Assembly (NCBI GenBank): GCA_023398575.1
Contig: JAEWSC010000044.1
Location: 1-56,380 of the forward strand
Reading direction: 5' to 3'
Source: Bacillota bacterium
GTDB taxonomy: Bacteria > Bacillota > Clostridia > Christensenellales > Aristaeellaceae
Length of the DNA stretch: 56,380 nt
Below the pieces are notes generated by a model, which saw only the letters and a program-made list of their open reading frames with translations, was not told the DNA's origin and made no database searches. Of the stretch, positions 8,270-17,422 are shown piece after piece (within the stretch, counting starts at the first letter, position 1; each line of letters begins with the position of its first letter). The translations under genes and the position numbers were made by a program.

Positions 8270-9922
8270 GTGGCAGCGGAGCTGCAGGCGCTTATGTCAG
8301 GCAGCCTGCCTGCTGATGACCGATTTTGTGGCCGCCTGGCCTTTGGCACAGGCGGTTTACGCGGCGTTCTTGGCGCAGGCACGAACCGAATGAACACATA
8401 TACAGTACGGCAGGCAACACAGGGGCTTGCCAATCATCTTTTGAAAACGAGAAAATCAGTAAGCATTGCCATTGCATATGACAGCCGTATCAAGTCTCGC
8501 CTGTTTGCCGAGCAAGCAGCCTGTGTAATGGCCGCCAACCGCATCACTGCATATATCTACCCCCGCCTGATGCCGACACCTGCCCTATCCTTCACCGTTC
8601 GGCACCTGCAATGCGATGCCGGCATCTGCATCACAGCAAGCCATAACCCACCGCAGTATAACGGGTATAAGGTTTACGCAAGTGATGGCTGCCAAATTAC
8701 GACCGAGGCCGCCGAAGCCATATCAGCGGAAATCGCCCGCGTTGATGCGTTTGCGGATGTTCAGATATGCCCTTTTGATCCGCACGTAAATCCCTACATC
8801 CGCTATATAGACGAAGTGGTGGTTGAAGCCTACCTTAAGGAGATCATGAACCAGCGGCTCTTATCCGGCAGTCAGGAGCCACTCAAGATCGTGTATTCGC
8901 CGCTCCATGGCGCCGGGCAGGAATGCGTAAAGCGCATTTTGCGAACCGGCGGCTATAAGGATGTGCACATCGTACCCGAACAGGAAATGCCGGATGGATA
9001 CTTTCGCACTTGTCCTTCACCCAACCCCGAGGAAGACAGCGCTCTGGAGCTCAGTTTACAACTTGCCCGGCAAAGAAACGCAGATCTCGTGCTGGCCACA
9101 GACCCAGACTGCGACCGTGTCGGCGTCGCAGCATACGATAACGGCCGGTATGTGAGGCTGAATGGCAATGAGCTGGGTATCCTTTTGCTGCATTACATTT
9201 GTACCATCCGGGCGGTACGGTCAGACATGCCTGAGAATCCGGTAATCATCAAGACGATTGTAACCAGCGAAATGGCCGCAGCTATCGCCAAGTCGTTTGG
9301 CGTATCTGTATGGAATGTACTGACTGGATTTAAGTTCATCGGCGAGCAGATCGGTCTCATGGAAAAGCAGCATTGCCTTGAACGGTATCTATTTGGCTTT
9401 GAGGAAAGCTGCGGTTATTTGACCGGCACCTATGTGCGTGACAAAGATGCGGTCAGTGCGGTTTTAATGGTTTGCGACATGGCAGCCTACCACAAAAGCC
9501 AACACAAGACACTGCCTATGGTACTGGAAGAATTGTATGAGCAATTTGGCTATCACCTGAGCAGCCTCGACAGCTTCACCTTTTCAGGTGCTAGCGGCAG
9601 CAGGCGTATGCAGCGTTTCATGCATTCGCTTCGCGAAAACCCGCATGCTGCTGCAGCGTTTGAGTTAAAATCGGTCATGGATTATTCCGTAGGCGGCGCA
9701 CAAGGGCCAGACCTTCCGGTACTGCCGCCCAGCGATGTGCTGCAGCTGCGCTATCAGGACGAAAGTCTTGTGACCGTAAGACCCTCCGGAACAGAACCCA
9801 AGCTAAAAGTATATTGCTGCGTTCAGGGCGGCAGCAAAGCGGATGCAAAGGCGCGGCTTGCTGCACTTCAAACTGCGTTCTCATCCTTCATTGCCCAATG
9901 TGAAATGGATGATAACACCTGA
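8270..9922 (+). CDS. Alpha-D-phosphohexomutase (phosphoglucomutase/phosphomannomutase)
   Basis: Interconverts hexose 1-phosphate and hexose 6-phosphate, which links the sugar 1-phosphate released by GH130 to glycolysis. Counting from GTG 8270, the phosphoserine is S124 in ITASHNPP. The metal loop is DPDCDRVG, the sugar-binding loop is GFEESCGYL, and the phosphate-binding loop is RPSGTEPKLK near the C-terminus. The start is uncertain. The reading frame upstream of GTG 8270 (from 8207) reads IKTHGEIQQWHELATEDP, which matches the conserved N-terminal helix of this family, but it has no ATG, GTG or TTG. A GGGGTGA site sits 6 bases before an ATC codon at 8213. Either ATC is the start, or a single-base change in the T5 run has broken the frame. 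GTG 8270 is the conventional call. Confidence 0.93.
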   Translation: MAAELQALMSGSLPADDRFCGRLAFGTGGLRGVLGAGTNRMNTYTVRQATQGLANHLLKTRKSVSIAIAYDSRIKSRLFAEQAACVMAANRITAYIYPRLMPTPALSFTVRHLQCDAGICITASHNPPQYNGYKVYASDGCQITTEAAEAISAEIARVDAFADVQICPFDPHVNPYIRYIDEVVVEAYLKEIMNQRLLSGSQEPLKIVYSPLHGAGQECVKRILRTGGYKDVHIVPEQEMPDGYFRTCPSPNPEEDSALELSLQLARQRNADLVLATDPDCDRVGVAAYDNGRYVRLNGNELGILLLHYICTIRAVRSDMPENPVIIKTIVTSEMAAAIAKSFGVSVWNVLTGFKFIGEQIGLMEKQHCLERYLFGFEESCGYLTGTYVRDKDAVSAVLMVCDMAAYHKSQHKTLPMVLEELYEQFGYHLSSLDSFTFSGASGSRRMQRFMHSLRENPHAAAAFELKSVMDYSVGGAQGPDLPVLPPSDVLQLRYQDESLVTVRPSGTEPKLKVYCCVQGGSKADAKARLAALQTAFSSFIAQCEMDDNT

Positions 9923-9987
9923 TGTGGGTTTTGCTCAATCATAACCTTCCAGTAACTAATATGTCGATGAGCAAAGGAGCATTTGCA

Positions 9988-11250
9988 ATGACGGAGCGCA
10001 TCCTCCCCTCCCAAAGGCAGCTGGCCTATATGGACTGGGAGTTCGGCATGTTTTTTCATTTTGGTATCCGCAGTTTTTTTAAAGGGCACAGCGACTGGGA
10101 TAAAAAACCCATGCCGGCAAGCGCATTTATCCCAGAGCATCTCGATTGCGAACAATGGATCAGGGACAGCAAGGCCGCTGGGGCACGCTACGCAATTTTG
10201 ACAGCTAAGCATCATGATGGATTTTGCAACTGGCCGTCCGTATACACCGAGTATTCGGTGAAAAATTCCCCGTGGAAAGATGGAAAAGGCGATGTGGTCG
10301 CCGAGTTTGTTTCAGCATGCCGGAAATATGATATGCGTGTGGGCTTGTACTGTTCTCCCGCCCAGTGGAGCGGCGGCGCGGACTTTGCAGACGAACAGGC
10401 ATACGACGATTATTTCATCAACCAATTGACTGAACTGTTAACCGGGTATGGAAAAATAGACTATATCTGGTTTGACGGCTGCGGCTCCAATGGACACACC
10501 TTTGACGCCGCGCGCATTACAGGCGCCGTGCGCGCCATGCAGCCGGAAATTTGCATTTTTGAAATGTGGGACCCCGATACGCGTTGGAATGAAAACGAGG
10601 CTGGATATGCTCATATGCCCAACCGCAACACCGTTGCGGGGACGGATCATACCAGGCAGTTCCTTCCCGGTGGCGTTTTCCCATCGCACCGCTTTTTGCC
10701 GGCCGAATGTGATTTTATGATGCGGGACCGTACCTGGTTCGACTGCATGGACAACGAGGATACCGTAAAGAGTGTGGAGGAACTGCTGGGTATTTATGAA
10801 ATGTCTGTCGGGCGTGGAGCCAACTTTCTGCTTAACATAGGACCAACGGCAAAGGGCTGCCTGCCCGAGACAGATACCAAACGGCTTTTGGCGTTTGGCG
10901 CTGCGCTACGCGAACGCTATGGCACCCCGGTGCCGGGTTTCACACTCGCAAAACTGGCCGATGGCCGGTATATGATTGAGTCGAATTCCGAAAACGGCGA
11001 GCTCGTAAACCGGGTAGTCATTCAAGAGGAACTTTTCAAAGGTGAATCCGTGCTGCGCTATCAATTGCATTTTGATCCCATGTTATATTCGCCGCAGCCC
11101 ATTTGTCTGTATCAAGGCATGACCATTGGGCATAAAGCCATCTGCATCTTTCCAACGGTCCGCGCAAAGCGCATCTATCTCACTATAGAAGAACAGAATG
11201 GCCCTGTCGCCATACTTTCCATCCTTCCCTATATGTACAAAACGATTTAG
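9988..11250 (+). CDS. GH29 family alpha-L-fucosidase
   Basis: Retaining fucosidase of 420 residues. It has the family motifs FGMFFHFGIRSF (about 19-30), TAKHHDGFCNW (72-82) and IDYIWFDG (157-164), with D163 as the likely nucleophile. No signal peptide is seen, so it probably acts on imported fucosylated oligosaccharides. ATG 9988 is chosen because AAAGGAG lies 8 bases upstream; the in-frame ATGs at 9922, 9961 and 9967 lack a site. A fucose mutarotase (fucU) is present near the other end of the window, but no fucose isomerase or kinase is. Confidence 0.92.
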   Translation: MTERILPSQRQLAYMDWEFGMFFHFGIRSFFKGHSDWDKKPMPASAFIPEHLDCEQWIRDSKAAGARYAILTAKHHDGFCNWPSVYTEYSVKNSPWKDGKGDVVAEFVSACRKYDMRVGLYCSPAQWSGGADFADEQAYDDYFINQLTELLTGYGKIDYIWFDGCGSNGHTFDAARITGAVRAMQPEICIFEMWDPDTRWNENEAGYAHMPNRNTVAGTDHTRQFLPGGVFPSHRFLPAECDFMMRDRTWFDCMDNEDTVKSVEELLGIYEMSVGRGANFLLNIGPTAKGCLPETDTKRLLAFGAALRERYGTPVPGFTLAKLADGRYMIESNSENGELVNRVVIQEELFKGESVLRYQLHFDPMLYSPQPICLYQGMTIGHKAICIFPTVRAKRIYLTIEEQNGPVAILSILPYMYKTI

Positions 11251-11352
11251 GGAACAGCATCGCGGCTTGCTATGTGCCAAACACCATTCCCACTTGACAC
11301 AGCCATGTACGCCAGGGAAGGATGAAGTTCGACGTTTGCTCTACCCAATTGG

Positions 11353-11697
11353 ATGAATCCAAAACAGACCGGGGCAAACCGCTTGCCGCAGCGCTCCTAC
11401 TATCTGACCCACAACACCATGGAAGGAGCAATCTCAAAGAACGCAATGGGCAACGCGAGCTATGTCTCCCTTAAAGGAACATGGCGTTTTGGACACTTCG
11501 CCTCCCCTGACGAAGTCAACTTGGCCAAGCTTACAGATCAGATTGAGGCGCCTTCCTGCCGGGAAATGAAAGGGTATGGGCAGATTCAATATACGATCAT
11601 CAATTAAACCTTTCCCTTTGACCCGCCACACGTTCCATTGGAAAATCCCGTAGGCGTATACAGCCGCCAGGTGAATATTCTTACATCATTCCCATAG
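11353..11697 (+). pseudogene. Fragment of a GH2 beta-galactosidase (N-terminal part)
   Basis: The translation contains NRLPQRSYYL, KGTWRFGHFASPDEV, GYGQIQYT and then, after a TAA at 11605, FPFDPPHVPLENPVGVYSRQ. These are the ordered N-terminal motifs of long GH2 beta-galactosidases (jelly-roll domain). In functional relatives the position of the stop is a tyrosine, so a single base change explains it (TAT to TAA). The frame ends again at 11695-11697 and no catalytic barrel follows, so this is a decayed 5-prime remnant of an enzyme that usually needs about 1000 residues. It sits directly after the fucosidase and may once have been the last gene of the operon. Confidence 0.8.
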
Positions 11698-12415
11698 GCA
11701 ATGATGCAATTATCGCGATCACAAGCATTGGTCATGCCCTATTCAGAAAGGGTAATTGATTCTATACAAAGTCGGGATTGCCCCTCTCTGCGCTCAACAA
11801 GCGCTATCCGACAATTTGTCATATTCCTTTAAGAAAAAGCCTCGGTCTTCTTTCAAGCCTCTCCATGCTGTTCGACCGTCTCGACGCGGGGATAGTTTTT
11901 CTCTCTACGTCCCATTATCCTCAAGTCGTAGAGGAAAAGGGGCAGCGTGGCAAACTACCGCAGAAACGCTCTGTTTATTAAAGCAAACAGATTATTTTTC
12001 CCAAAAATGAAGTACCCCCGGTAAGGCTATGCATACCGGGGGTGAAGGGCTATGTTTAACAGCCATTTTCTTTAGATTATGTCTTTGACACTATACACTT
12101 CTCCAAAGTATTCTGCACACTGCTAAAATGCCTCCCATTTTCAGGTAATCTGCATTGTTGGTAACGCCAATCGCAGATTCCTCAAGCATCACGTACCAGC
12201 ATTTTAAAGCAGTACGTACTAGCATATTCGCATTTGCTTTAGCATCTTTACCGTTTAACCATTGACGGCACATAAAAGGCAATATACGCTCTGGGGCATA
12301 TTGTCTACTCTACCATATTAAAGAACATCCGCCATGAGGATGATCATATTGCTACGGTCGGCAAAAGCATCCTGAATATTGCACTATCATTTATCGTGCG
12401 GGATATCATTGTCTG
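11698..12415. other. Non-coding or degraded stretch after the glycosidase operon
   Basis: Several short open frames occur but none has a convincing ribosome site together with a recognisable motif. On the minus strand, 12091-12282 reads an uninterrupted 60-codon segment (with KCWYVMLEESAIGVT). It has no credible start and is cut by a stop upstream, so it may be a remnant of an unrecognised gene. The only clear structure is the hairpin at 12014-12043. Confidence 0.5.
12014..12043 (-). terminator. Hairpin, candidate terminator of the polysaccharide operon
   Basis: A perfect 9-base stem (ACCCCCGGT / ACCGGGGGT) with a 12-base loop. Read on the minus strand it is followed after five bases by TTTTT, which suits termination of transcripts coming from the polysaccharide genes. 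The T run is short and slightly displaced. Confidence 0.5.
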
Positions 12416-12988
12416 TCATTGCCCATTCCAACATTTCCTTGAAAATAACCAGAGCAGGAAGCAGCCAATCCCCGTGCCAATGGTGTTCATCAGCCAGTCG
12501 TCCACATCCAGCATTCCCAGACGTGTGAACAGTTGGATTACCTCAATCAGCGCGCTACACAGCGAGCCGCAGAGGATTACCATCCATGCATGCGTCTTTC
12601 TACCGCATAGATGAAGCACCTGCGGCAGCAAGTACCCAAACGGGACCATCAGCAGAATGTTGATCAAGATACCTTCCAGACTGCGTGGATTATCAATGCG
12701 GATGCTGGCAAAGTCGCCATGAGTCAACGACCATAGACCGCCAACCACGGTAAAAGCACTTCTTGCGCTCCCCATTAGTTCCAGGCGATAAGCATAAGCT
12801 TCCGATGCTGTGCGCGACAAAAAGGTTGAGTAGATTAAAAAGAACCCATACCCTATGCAAGCCGGCAACAGTAGCCACCAATAGTACGGTTCGCCTTGCC
12901 TCCTGCGCAGAATGAGGAATGTCAAGCAAATGACTGCCGCCATGATGATGGGTCGAACCATCCCGCGGTAGGGAAACAATGGAATCAC
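12416..12988 (-). CDS. VanZ family membrane protein
   Basis: Protein of 190 residues with about five membrane segments. The VanZ signature region is visible: NILLMVPFGYLLP (about 110-122) and IEVIQLFTRLGMLDVDD (about 148-164). VanZ proteins are linked to teicoplanin resistance and to cell-envelope loci, but their biochemical action is unknown. The start is GTG 12988 with GGAGGT 6 bases upstream. It is the last recognisable gene of the polysaccharide operon, 149 bases after ugd. Confidence 0.87.
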   Translation of the reverse strand: MIPLFPYRGMVRPIIMAAVICLTFLILRRRQGEPYYWWLLLPACIGYGFFLIYSTFLSRTASEAYAYRLELMGSARSAFTVVGGLWSLTHGDFASIRIDNPRSLEGILINILLMVPFGYLLPQVLHLCGRKTHAWMVILCGSLCSALIEVIQLFTRLGMLDVDDWLMNTIGTGIGCFLLWLFSRKCWNGQ

Positions 12989-13137
12989 TGATTACCTCCG
13001 AAATGCGCCAACCAACTACCAGGGTTCTTCTCTCTGTCCATCATCCGCCATACAAAGGCTGTTGGCTCGATGAGGGCAAACCAATGCGAAGAATCTCATA
13101 ATTTGAAGCTCCTGCAATTGTAAAACAGCTTACGGTA

Positions 13138-14430
13138 TCAATCTCTCCGGAAAAGATCCCGTGTATAGACCTTCTCCTCCACATCGTCCAAAGCGCTGTC
13201 ATACCGATTTGCGATGATGGCACCGCTCATCTCCTTAAACTTCGCAAGCTCGTTGACCACCATGCTGCCAAAGAACGTGCTGCCGTCTTCCAGTGAAGGC
13301 TCATATACGATGACTGTTGCACCCTTCGCCTTGATCCGCTTCATCACACCTTGAATGGATGACTGGCGGAAATTGTCGCTGTTTGCTTTCATGGTAAGCC
13401 TGTACACGCCTACGGTCACTACCTTTTCCTTGGCTGGGTCATAGCTTGCGCTAGCTTCGTATGCGCCAGCAATCTCCAGCACGCGGTCGGCTATGAAGTC
13501 CTTACGTGTGCTATTACTCTCCACGATGGCCTGGATCAGCTTTTCCGGCACATCCTGATAGTTTGCCAGCAGCTGCTTGGTGTCCTTAGGCAGGCAGTAG
13601 CCACCATAGCCGAAGGAAGGGTTATTGTAGTGGTTACCAATCCGCGGATCCAGACATACGCCGTCAATAATCTGTCGGGTGTTGAGTCCCTTCATCTCAG
13701 CATAGGTGTCCAGCTCATTGAAATAGGAAACTCGCAGCGCAAGATAAGTATTTGCAAACAGCTTGACAGCCTCTGCCTCGGTAAAGCCCATGATGAGGGT
13801 GTCGATGAGTGTTTCGTCCACCAGATAGCCAGAAGGCACCTCGGCTGCCATCTTTCCTTTGATCGCACCCTCCCGCAATAGGCTTGCGAAGGTATTGGCA
13901 GCCTTCACCAGCCGAGCATTCTTCACGTCCGTTCCTACAATGATGCGGGACGGATAGAGATTATCGTACAATGCTTTGCTCTCACGCAAGAACTCGGGGC
14001 TGAATAGAATGTTGTCGCAGTGGTACTTCTCACGCACAGATGCTGTAAAGCCCACGGGAATCGTGGACTTAATCACCATGATCGCGTCCGGGTTATATCG
14101 AATAATTAGCTTGATGACTTCCTCTACAGCAGAGGTGTCGAAAAAGTTCTTCTTGTTATCATAGTTGGTCGGCGCAGCGATGATCACGAAGGCTGCATCC
14201 TTATAGGCAGCTTCTGCGTCCAGCGTAGCAGTTAAGGTTAGCTTACGTTCGCCCGAGACATCCCCCGCAAGATATTTTTCGATATACTCGTCCTGAACAG
14301 GACTCTTACGGTTGTTAATCATCTCCACCTTTTCAGGAATGATGTCCACTGCCAGCACCTCGTGCTGCTGGGACAGAAGAACCGCAATGGAAAGCCCCAC
14401 ATAGCCCGTACCGGCAACAGCAATTTTCAT
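13138..14430 (-). CDS. ugd: UDP-glucose 6-dehydrogenase
   Basis: Oxidises UDP-glucose twice to UDP-glucuronate with NAD. The Rossmann motif GTGYVGLS is at residues 7-14. The catalytic cysteine is C279 in FGYGGYCLPKDTKQL, and the C-terminal UDP-binding domain is complete (430 residues). ATG 14430 has CGGAGG upstream. It supplies the substrate for the epimerase encoded just before it in the operon. Ugd enzymes are known targets of bacterial tyrosine kinases of the kind encoded at 32136-32867; such control here is an inference. Confidence 0.95.
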   Translation of the reverse strand: MKIAVAGTGYVGLSIAVLLSQQHEVLAVDIIPEKVEMINNRKSPVQDEYIEKYLAGDVSGERKLTLTATLDAEAAYKDAAFVIIAAPTNYDNKKNFFDTSAVEEVIKLIIRYNPDAIMVIKSTIPVGFTASVREKYHCDNILFSPEFLRESKALYDNLYPSRIIVGTDVKNARLVKAANTFASLLREGAIKGKMAAEVPSGYLVDETLIDTLIMGFTEAEAVKLFANTYLALRVSYFNELDTYAEMKGLNTRQIIDGVCLDPRIGNHYNNPSFGYGGYCLPKDTKQLLANYQDVPEKLIQAIVESNSTRKDFIADRVLEIAGAYEASASYDPAKEKVVTVGVYRLTMKANSDNFRQSSIQGVMKRIKAKGATVIVYEPSLEDGSTFFGSMVVNELAKFKEMSGAIIANRYDSALDDVEEKVYTRDLFRRD

Positions 14431-14626
14431 AGCCGTATCCTCCGTATTTTAATAGCTTGCTTTGCACGATTGTTAGTCGCAGCCGGGCATCTCTGCGGCA
14501 GCATACACAATCAGAAGCCTGTCCGTTGCGATTGGATATCCCTCTCGACCTTGCCTCTTGCGGCCGAAGCTAACACTTCACACCCTTACGTCTCGGCTTA
14601 TAGCGATACGCAGCCATAAGCTATTC

Positions 14627-15700
14627 TTACACCCGATAGAACTCTTTGTACCACTGCGCAAACCTCCGCAAGCCCTCACGCAGGGAGGTGTTAGGCTTAA
14701 AGCCCATGTCTGCCTCCAACGCAGCGGTGTCCGCAAAGGTCACCGGCACGTCGCCTAGCTGCATAGGCAGCAATTGTTTATGAGCTTCAAAGTCATAGTC
14801 CGCAGGCAGCACACCAGCAGACACCAACTCTTCCGACAAAATCCGCACAAAATCCATCAGGTTCTCCGGGTTTGAGTTGCCGATATTGTACACCGCATAG
14901 GGCGGTAGTGGCAGACCATCCTCACCCAACGCCTTTTCGGGGGCATGCATTACCACCCGCATTACGCCCTCGATGATGTCGTCTACATAGGTAAAATCCC
15001 GCTTACAATTGCCGTAATTGAATATCTGAATGATGTCGCCTTTGAGCAGCTTGTTTGTAAAGCCGAAATAAGCCATATCCGGACGGCCGGCAGGTCCATA
15101 CACGGTGAAAAAGCGCAGTCCGGTGGATGGTATGCTGTACAGCTTTGAATACGCGTGTGCCAGCAGTTCGTTGGACTTCTTGGTGGCGGCATAGAGGGAC
15201 ACGGGGTTGTCCACCTTGTCCTCGGTAGAATAGGGCACCTTTTTGTTGGAACCGTAGACCGAGGAAGAAGATGCATATACCAGATGCTCCACGGGATGAT
15301 GGCGGCAGCACTCCAGAATGTTATAGAAGCCGATGAGATTGGCCTCGATGTACACGTCCGGATGGTCGATGGAGTAGCGCACACCCGCCTGCGCCGCCAG
15401 ATTCACCACAATCTGCGGTTTGTAGGTAGTGAAGAGCTCCTCCATCAGCGGCTTATCCGCAATGCTGCCCTTGATGAATTCCCATTTGCTTTCAGGCAAG
15501 GCAGCAGCAAGTTTTTCGATTTCCGTTAGACGATAATCTTTCAGGGACACGTCGTAATAGTCGTTGCAGTTGTCGACGCCCACGATATGCACGGGAGCCA
15601 CAGTTTTCAAAAGCTCCATCACCAGATTGCTGCCGATAAAGCCCGCAGCGCCGGTGACGAAAATGGTCTTATTCATGAGTTCAACATTGATCGGTTTCAT
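14627..15700 (-). CDS. UDP-glucuronate 4-epimerase (NAD-dependent sugar epimerase)
   Basis: Short-chain dehydrogenase of 357 residues that should convert UDP-glucuronate to UDP-galacturonate. The NAD-binding motif GAAGFIGS is near the N-terminus, and the catalytic YAATK (YxxxK) follows VYASSSSVYG. The features NCNDYYD, LAAQAGVRYS and RFFTVYGPAGRPDMA are typical of the CapI/GAE group. ATG 15700 is preferred, with GGGAG about 10 bases upstream. A TTG at 15724 overlaps the previous stop and is less likely. A 196-base gap separates it from ugd. Confidence 0.9.
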   Translation of the reverse strand: MKPINVELMNKTIFVTGAAGFIGSNLVMELLKTVAPVHIVGVDNCNDYYDVSLKDYRLTEIEKLAAALPESKWEFIKGSIADKPLMEELFTTYKPQIVVNLAAQAGVRYSIDHPDVYIEANLIGFYNILECCRHHPVEHLVYASSSSVYGSNKKVPYSTEDKVDNPVSLYAATKKSNELLAHAYSKLYSIPSTGLRFFTVYGPAGRPDMAYFGFTNKLLKGDIIQIFNYGNCKRDFTYVDDIIEGVMRVVMHAPEKALGEDGLPLPPYAVYNIGNSNPENLMDFVRILSEELVSAGVLPADYDFEAHKQLLPMQLGDVPVTFADTAALEADMGFKPNTSLREGLRRFAQWYKEFYRV

Positions 15701-15724
15701 CTCAGCACGCTCCCAGTATGGCAA

Positions 15725-16885
15725 TCAACTCTTCCGCCAAACCATCTTGTTGACCACACCCGTATAGCTCTGAATAATCTTGACGACCTTTGTAGAGACA
15801 TTCTCGTCTAAATAGTCCGGCACAGGGTTGCCATGATCGCCGCTTTTGTTCATCTCAACAGCGGCATCCACAGCCTGCAGGAGGCTCACCATGTCGATTC
15901 CTGCCAATATAAAGCCGCCTTTATCAAGAGATTCGGGGCGCTCGGTAGAGGTGCGAATGCACACTGCCGGAAAGGAGTGGCCAACGCTTGTGAAGAAGCT
16001 GCTCTCTTCGGGCAGCGTACCTGAATCAGACACCACCGCGAAGGCGTTCATCTGCAGGCAGTTGTAATCGTGAAATCCCAGCGGCTCATGCAGGATCACG
16101 CGTTTGTCCAATTGAAAGCCGCTCTGCTCCAAACGCTTGCGGCTGCGGGGATGGCAGGAGTACAGAATGGGTATGTTGTACCTCTCCGCCATTTGGTTAA
16201 TCGTGGTAAACAGGCTGATGAAGTTCTTCTCCGTGTCAATATTTTCCTCACGGTGAGCGGACAGCAAGATATACTTGTTCTTTTCAAGACCCAGACGAGT
16301 ATGAATGTCACTGGCCTCGATCTTGGCAAGGTTATTGTGCAACACCTCCGCCATCGGGCTGCCAACCACATAGGTGCGCTCCTTGGGCAGGCCATTATCG
16401 GCCAGATAACGACGGGCATGCTCGGAATAGCATAAATTCACATCGCTGATGATATCCACAATGCGGCGGTTGGTCTCCTCAGGCAGGCACTCATCCTTGC
16501 AGCGATTACCGGCTTCCATGTGGAAGATTGGGATATGCAGCCGTTTTGCGCCGATAACCGACAAGCATGAATTGGTATCTCCCAGCACCAGTACGGCGTC
16601 GGGCTTGATTTCCACCATCAGATCATAGGACTTGGCAATAATATTCCCAATCGTCTGGCCCAGACTATCGCCCACGGCATCCATATACGCATCGGGATCA
16701 GCCAATTCCAGATCGTGGAAGAACACGCCATTTAGGTTATAGTCATAGTTCTGACCTGTGTGTGCCAGAACAGTATCAAAATACTGGCGGCACTTCTTGA
16801 TCACTGCCGACAGCCTAATAATCTCCGGCCGTGTACCTACGATGATCAGCAATTTCAATTTGCCATTGTTTTTGAAAGAAGCCAT
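15725..16885 (-). CDS. capG: UDP-N-acetylglucosamine 2-epimerase family protein, CapG type
   Basis: Non-hydrolysing 2-epimerase of 386 residues. Motifs: VGTRPEIIRLSAVIKKC at the N-terminus, HTGQNYD, LGDTNS, HMEAGNR and DSGTLPEE. In a cluster with CapE and CapF, the third step of UDP-N-acetyl-L-fucosamine synthesis is epimerisation by CapG, which belongs to this family; that context supports CapG over a ManNAc-forming WecB. ATG 16885 has AAGGAGA upstream. Confidence 0.88.
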   Translation of the reverse strand: MASFKNNGKLKLLIIVGTRPEIIRLSAVIKKCRQYFDTVLAHTGQNYDYNLNGVFFHDLELADPDAYMDAVGDSLGQTIGNIIAKSYDLMVEIKPDAVLVLGDTNSCLSVIGAKRLHIPIFHMEAGNRCKDECLPEETNRRIVDIISDVNLCYSEHARRYLADNGLPKERTYVVGSPMAEVLHNNLAKIEASDIHTRLGLEKNKYILLSAHREENIDTEKNFISLFTTINQMAERYNIPILYSCHPRSRKRLEQSGFQLDKRVILHEPLGFHDYNCLQMNAFAVVSDSGTLPEESSFFTSVGHSFPAVCIRTSTERPESLDKGGFILAGIDMVSLLQAVDAAVEMNKSGDHGNPVPDYLDENVSTKVVKIIQSYTGVVNKMVWRKS

Positions 16886-16915
16886 TGCATGTTCTCCTTA
16901 TATCAGGAATTGTCT

Positions 16916-17422
16916 TTACAGCAGATAGGTTCGGTTTTCGACAATCTGACCCGCCTCAATCTTCGTGCATCGAGGGATGCGGTTTTCGGCTTTAACAACG
17001 GCATTCAGGCATACATGAACGCCCGCCTCCAGCATGCATCCGTGATCGACCATCGCGCCACAGTTGATGATACAACCTTCATGGATGATACAGTCCGTGC
17101 TCACCACCGCCATCGGCAATACCACTGTACCAGGGTGCAGCACAGCGGTTGGGCTGACGTAGGCCGTGGAATGAATGAGGATCGGAATTTTGCAACCCGC
17201 GTCTGTCAGCCTTTTCAGCCAGTTCACGCGGCCATCGTTGTTGCCAAATGCAGGGTAGAATACCGTTTCATCATCAACCAGCCGCACAAAATCTGCACAC
17301 TTACCAACAGCCTTCGGAGAATTGTCATCGAGGAATTGAATCTGTGCATATGCCCCGCTCTGCCATGCAATATCGGCCACAGTCTTGCCATAACCGCCCG
17401 CGCCGAGAATGACGAGTCTCAC
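16916..17422 (-). CDS. NeuD/PglD-like sugar acyltransferase
   Basis: Protein of 168 residues. An N-terminal Rossmann-like part (LVILGAGGYGKTVADIA) is followed by left-handed beta-helix hexapeptide repeats from about residue 85. The likely catalytic histidine lies in GAMVDHGCML. NeuD/PglD enzymes acetylate an amino or hydroxyl group on a nucleotide sugar or sialic acid. This one is short compared with the usual ~210 residues and lacks the usual last coils. Its GTG start overlaps the capF stop (GTGA), so the two are translationally coupled. It probably modifies an intermediate or product of the CapE-F-G route. Confidence 0.82.
   Translation of the reverse strand: MRLVILGAGGYGKTVADIAWQSGAYAQIQFLDDNSPKAVGKCADFVRLVDDETVFYPAFGNNDGRVNWLKRLTDAGCKIPILIHSTAYVSPTAVLHPGTVVLPMAVVSTDCIIHEGCIINCGAMVDHGCMLEAGVHVCLNAVVKAENRIPRCTKIEAGQIVENRTYLL

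Noticed and set aside
12091..12282. A 63-codon minus-strand frame near the operon end
   Set aside because: No start codon with a site and an upstream stop in frame; it may be a remnant but is not called as a gene.
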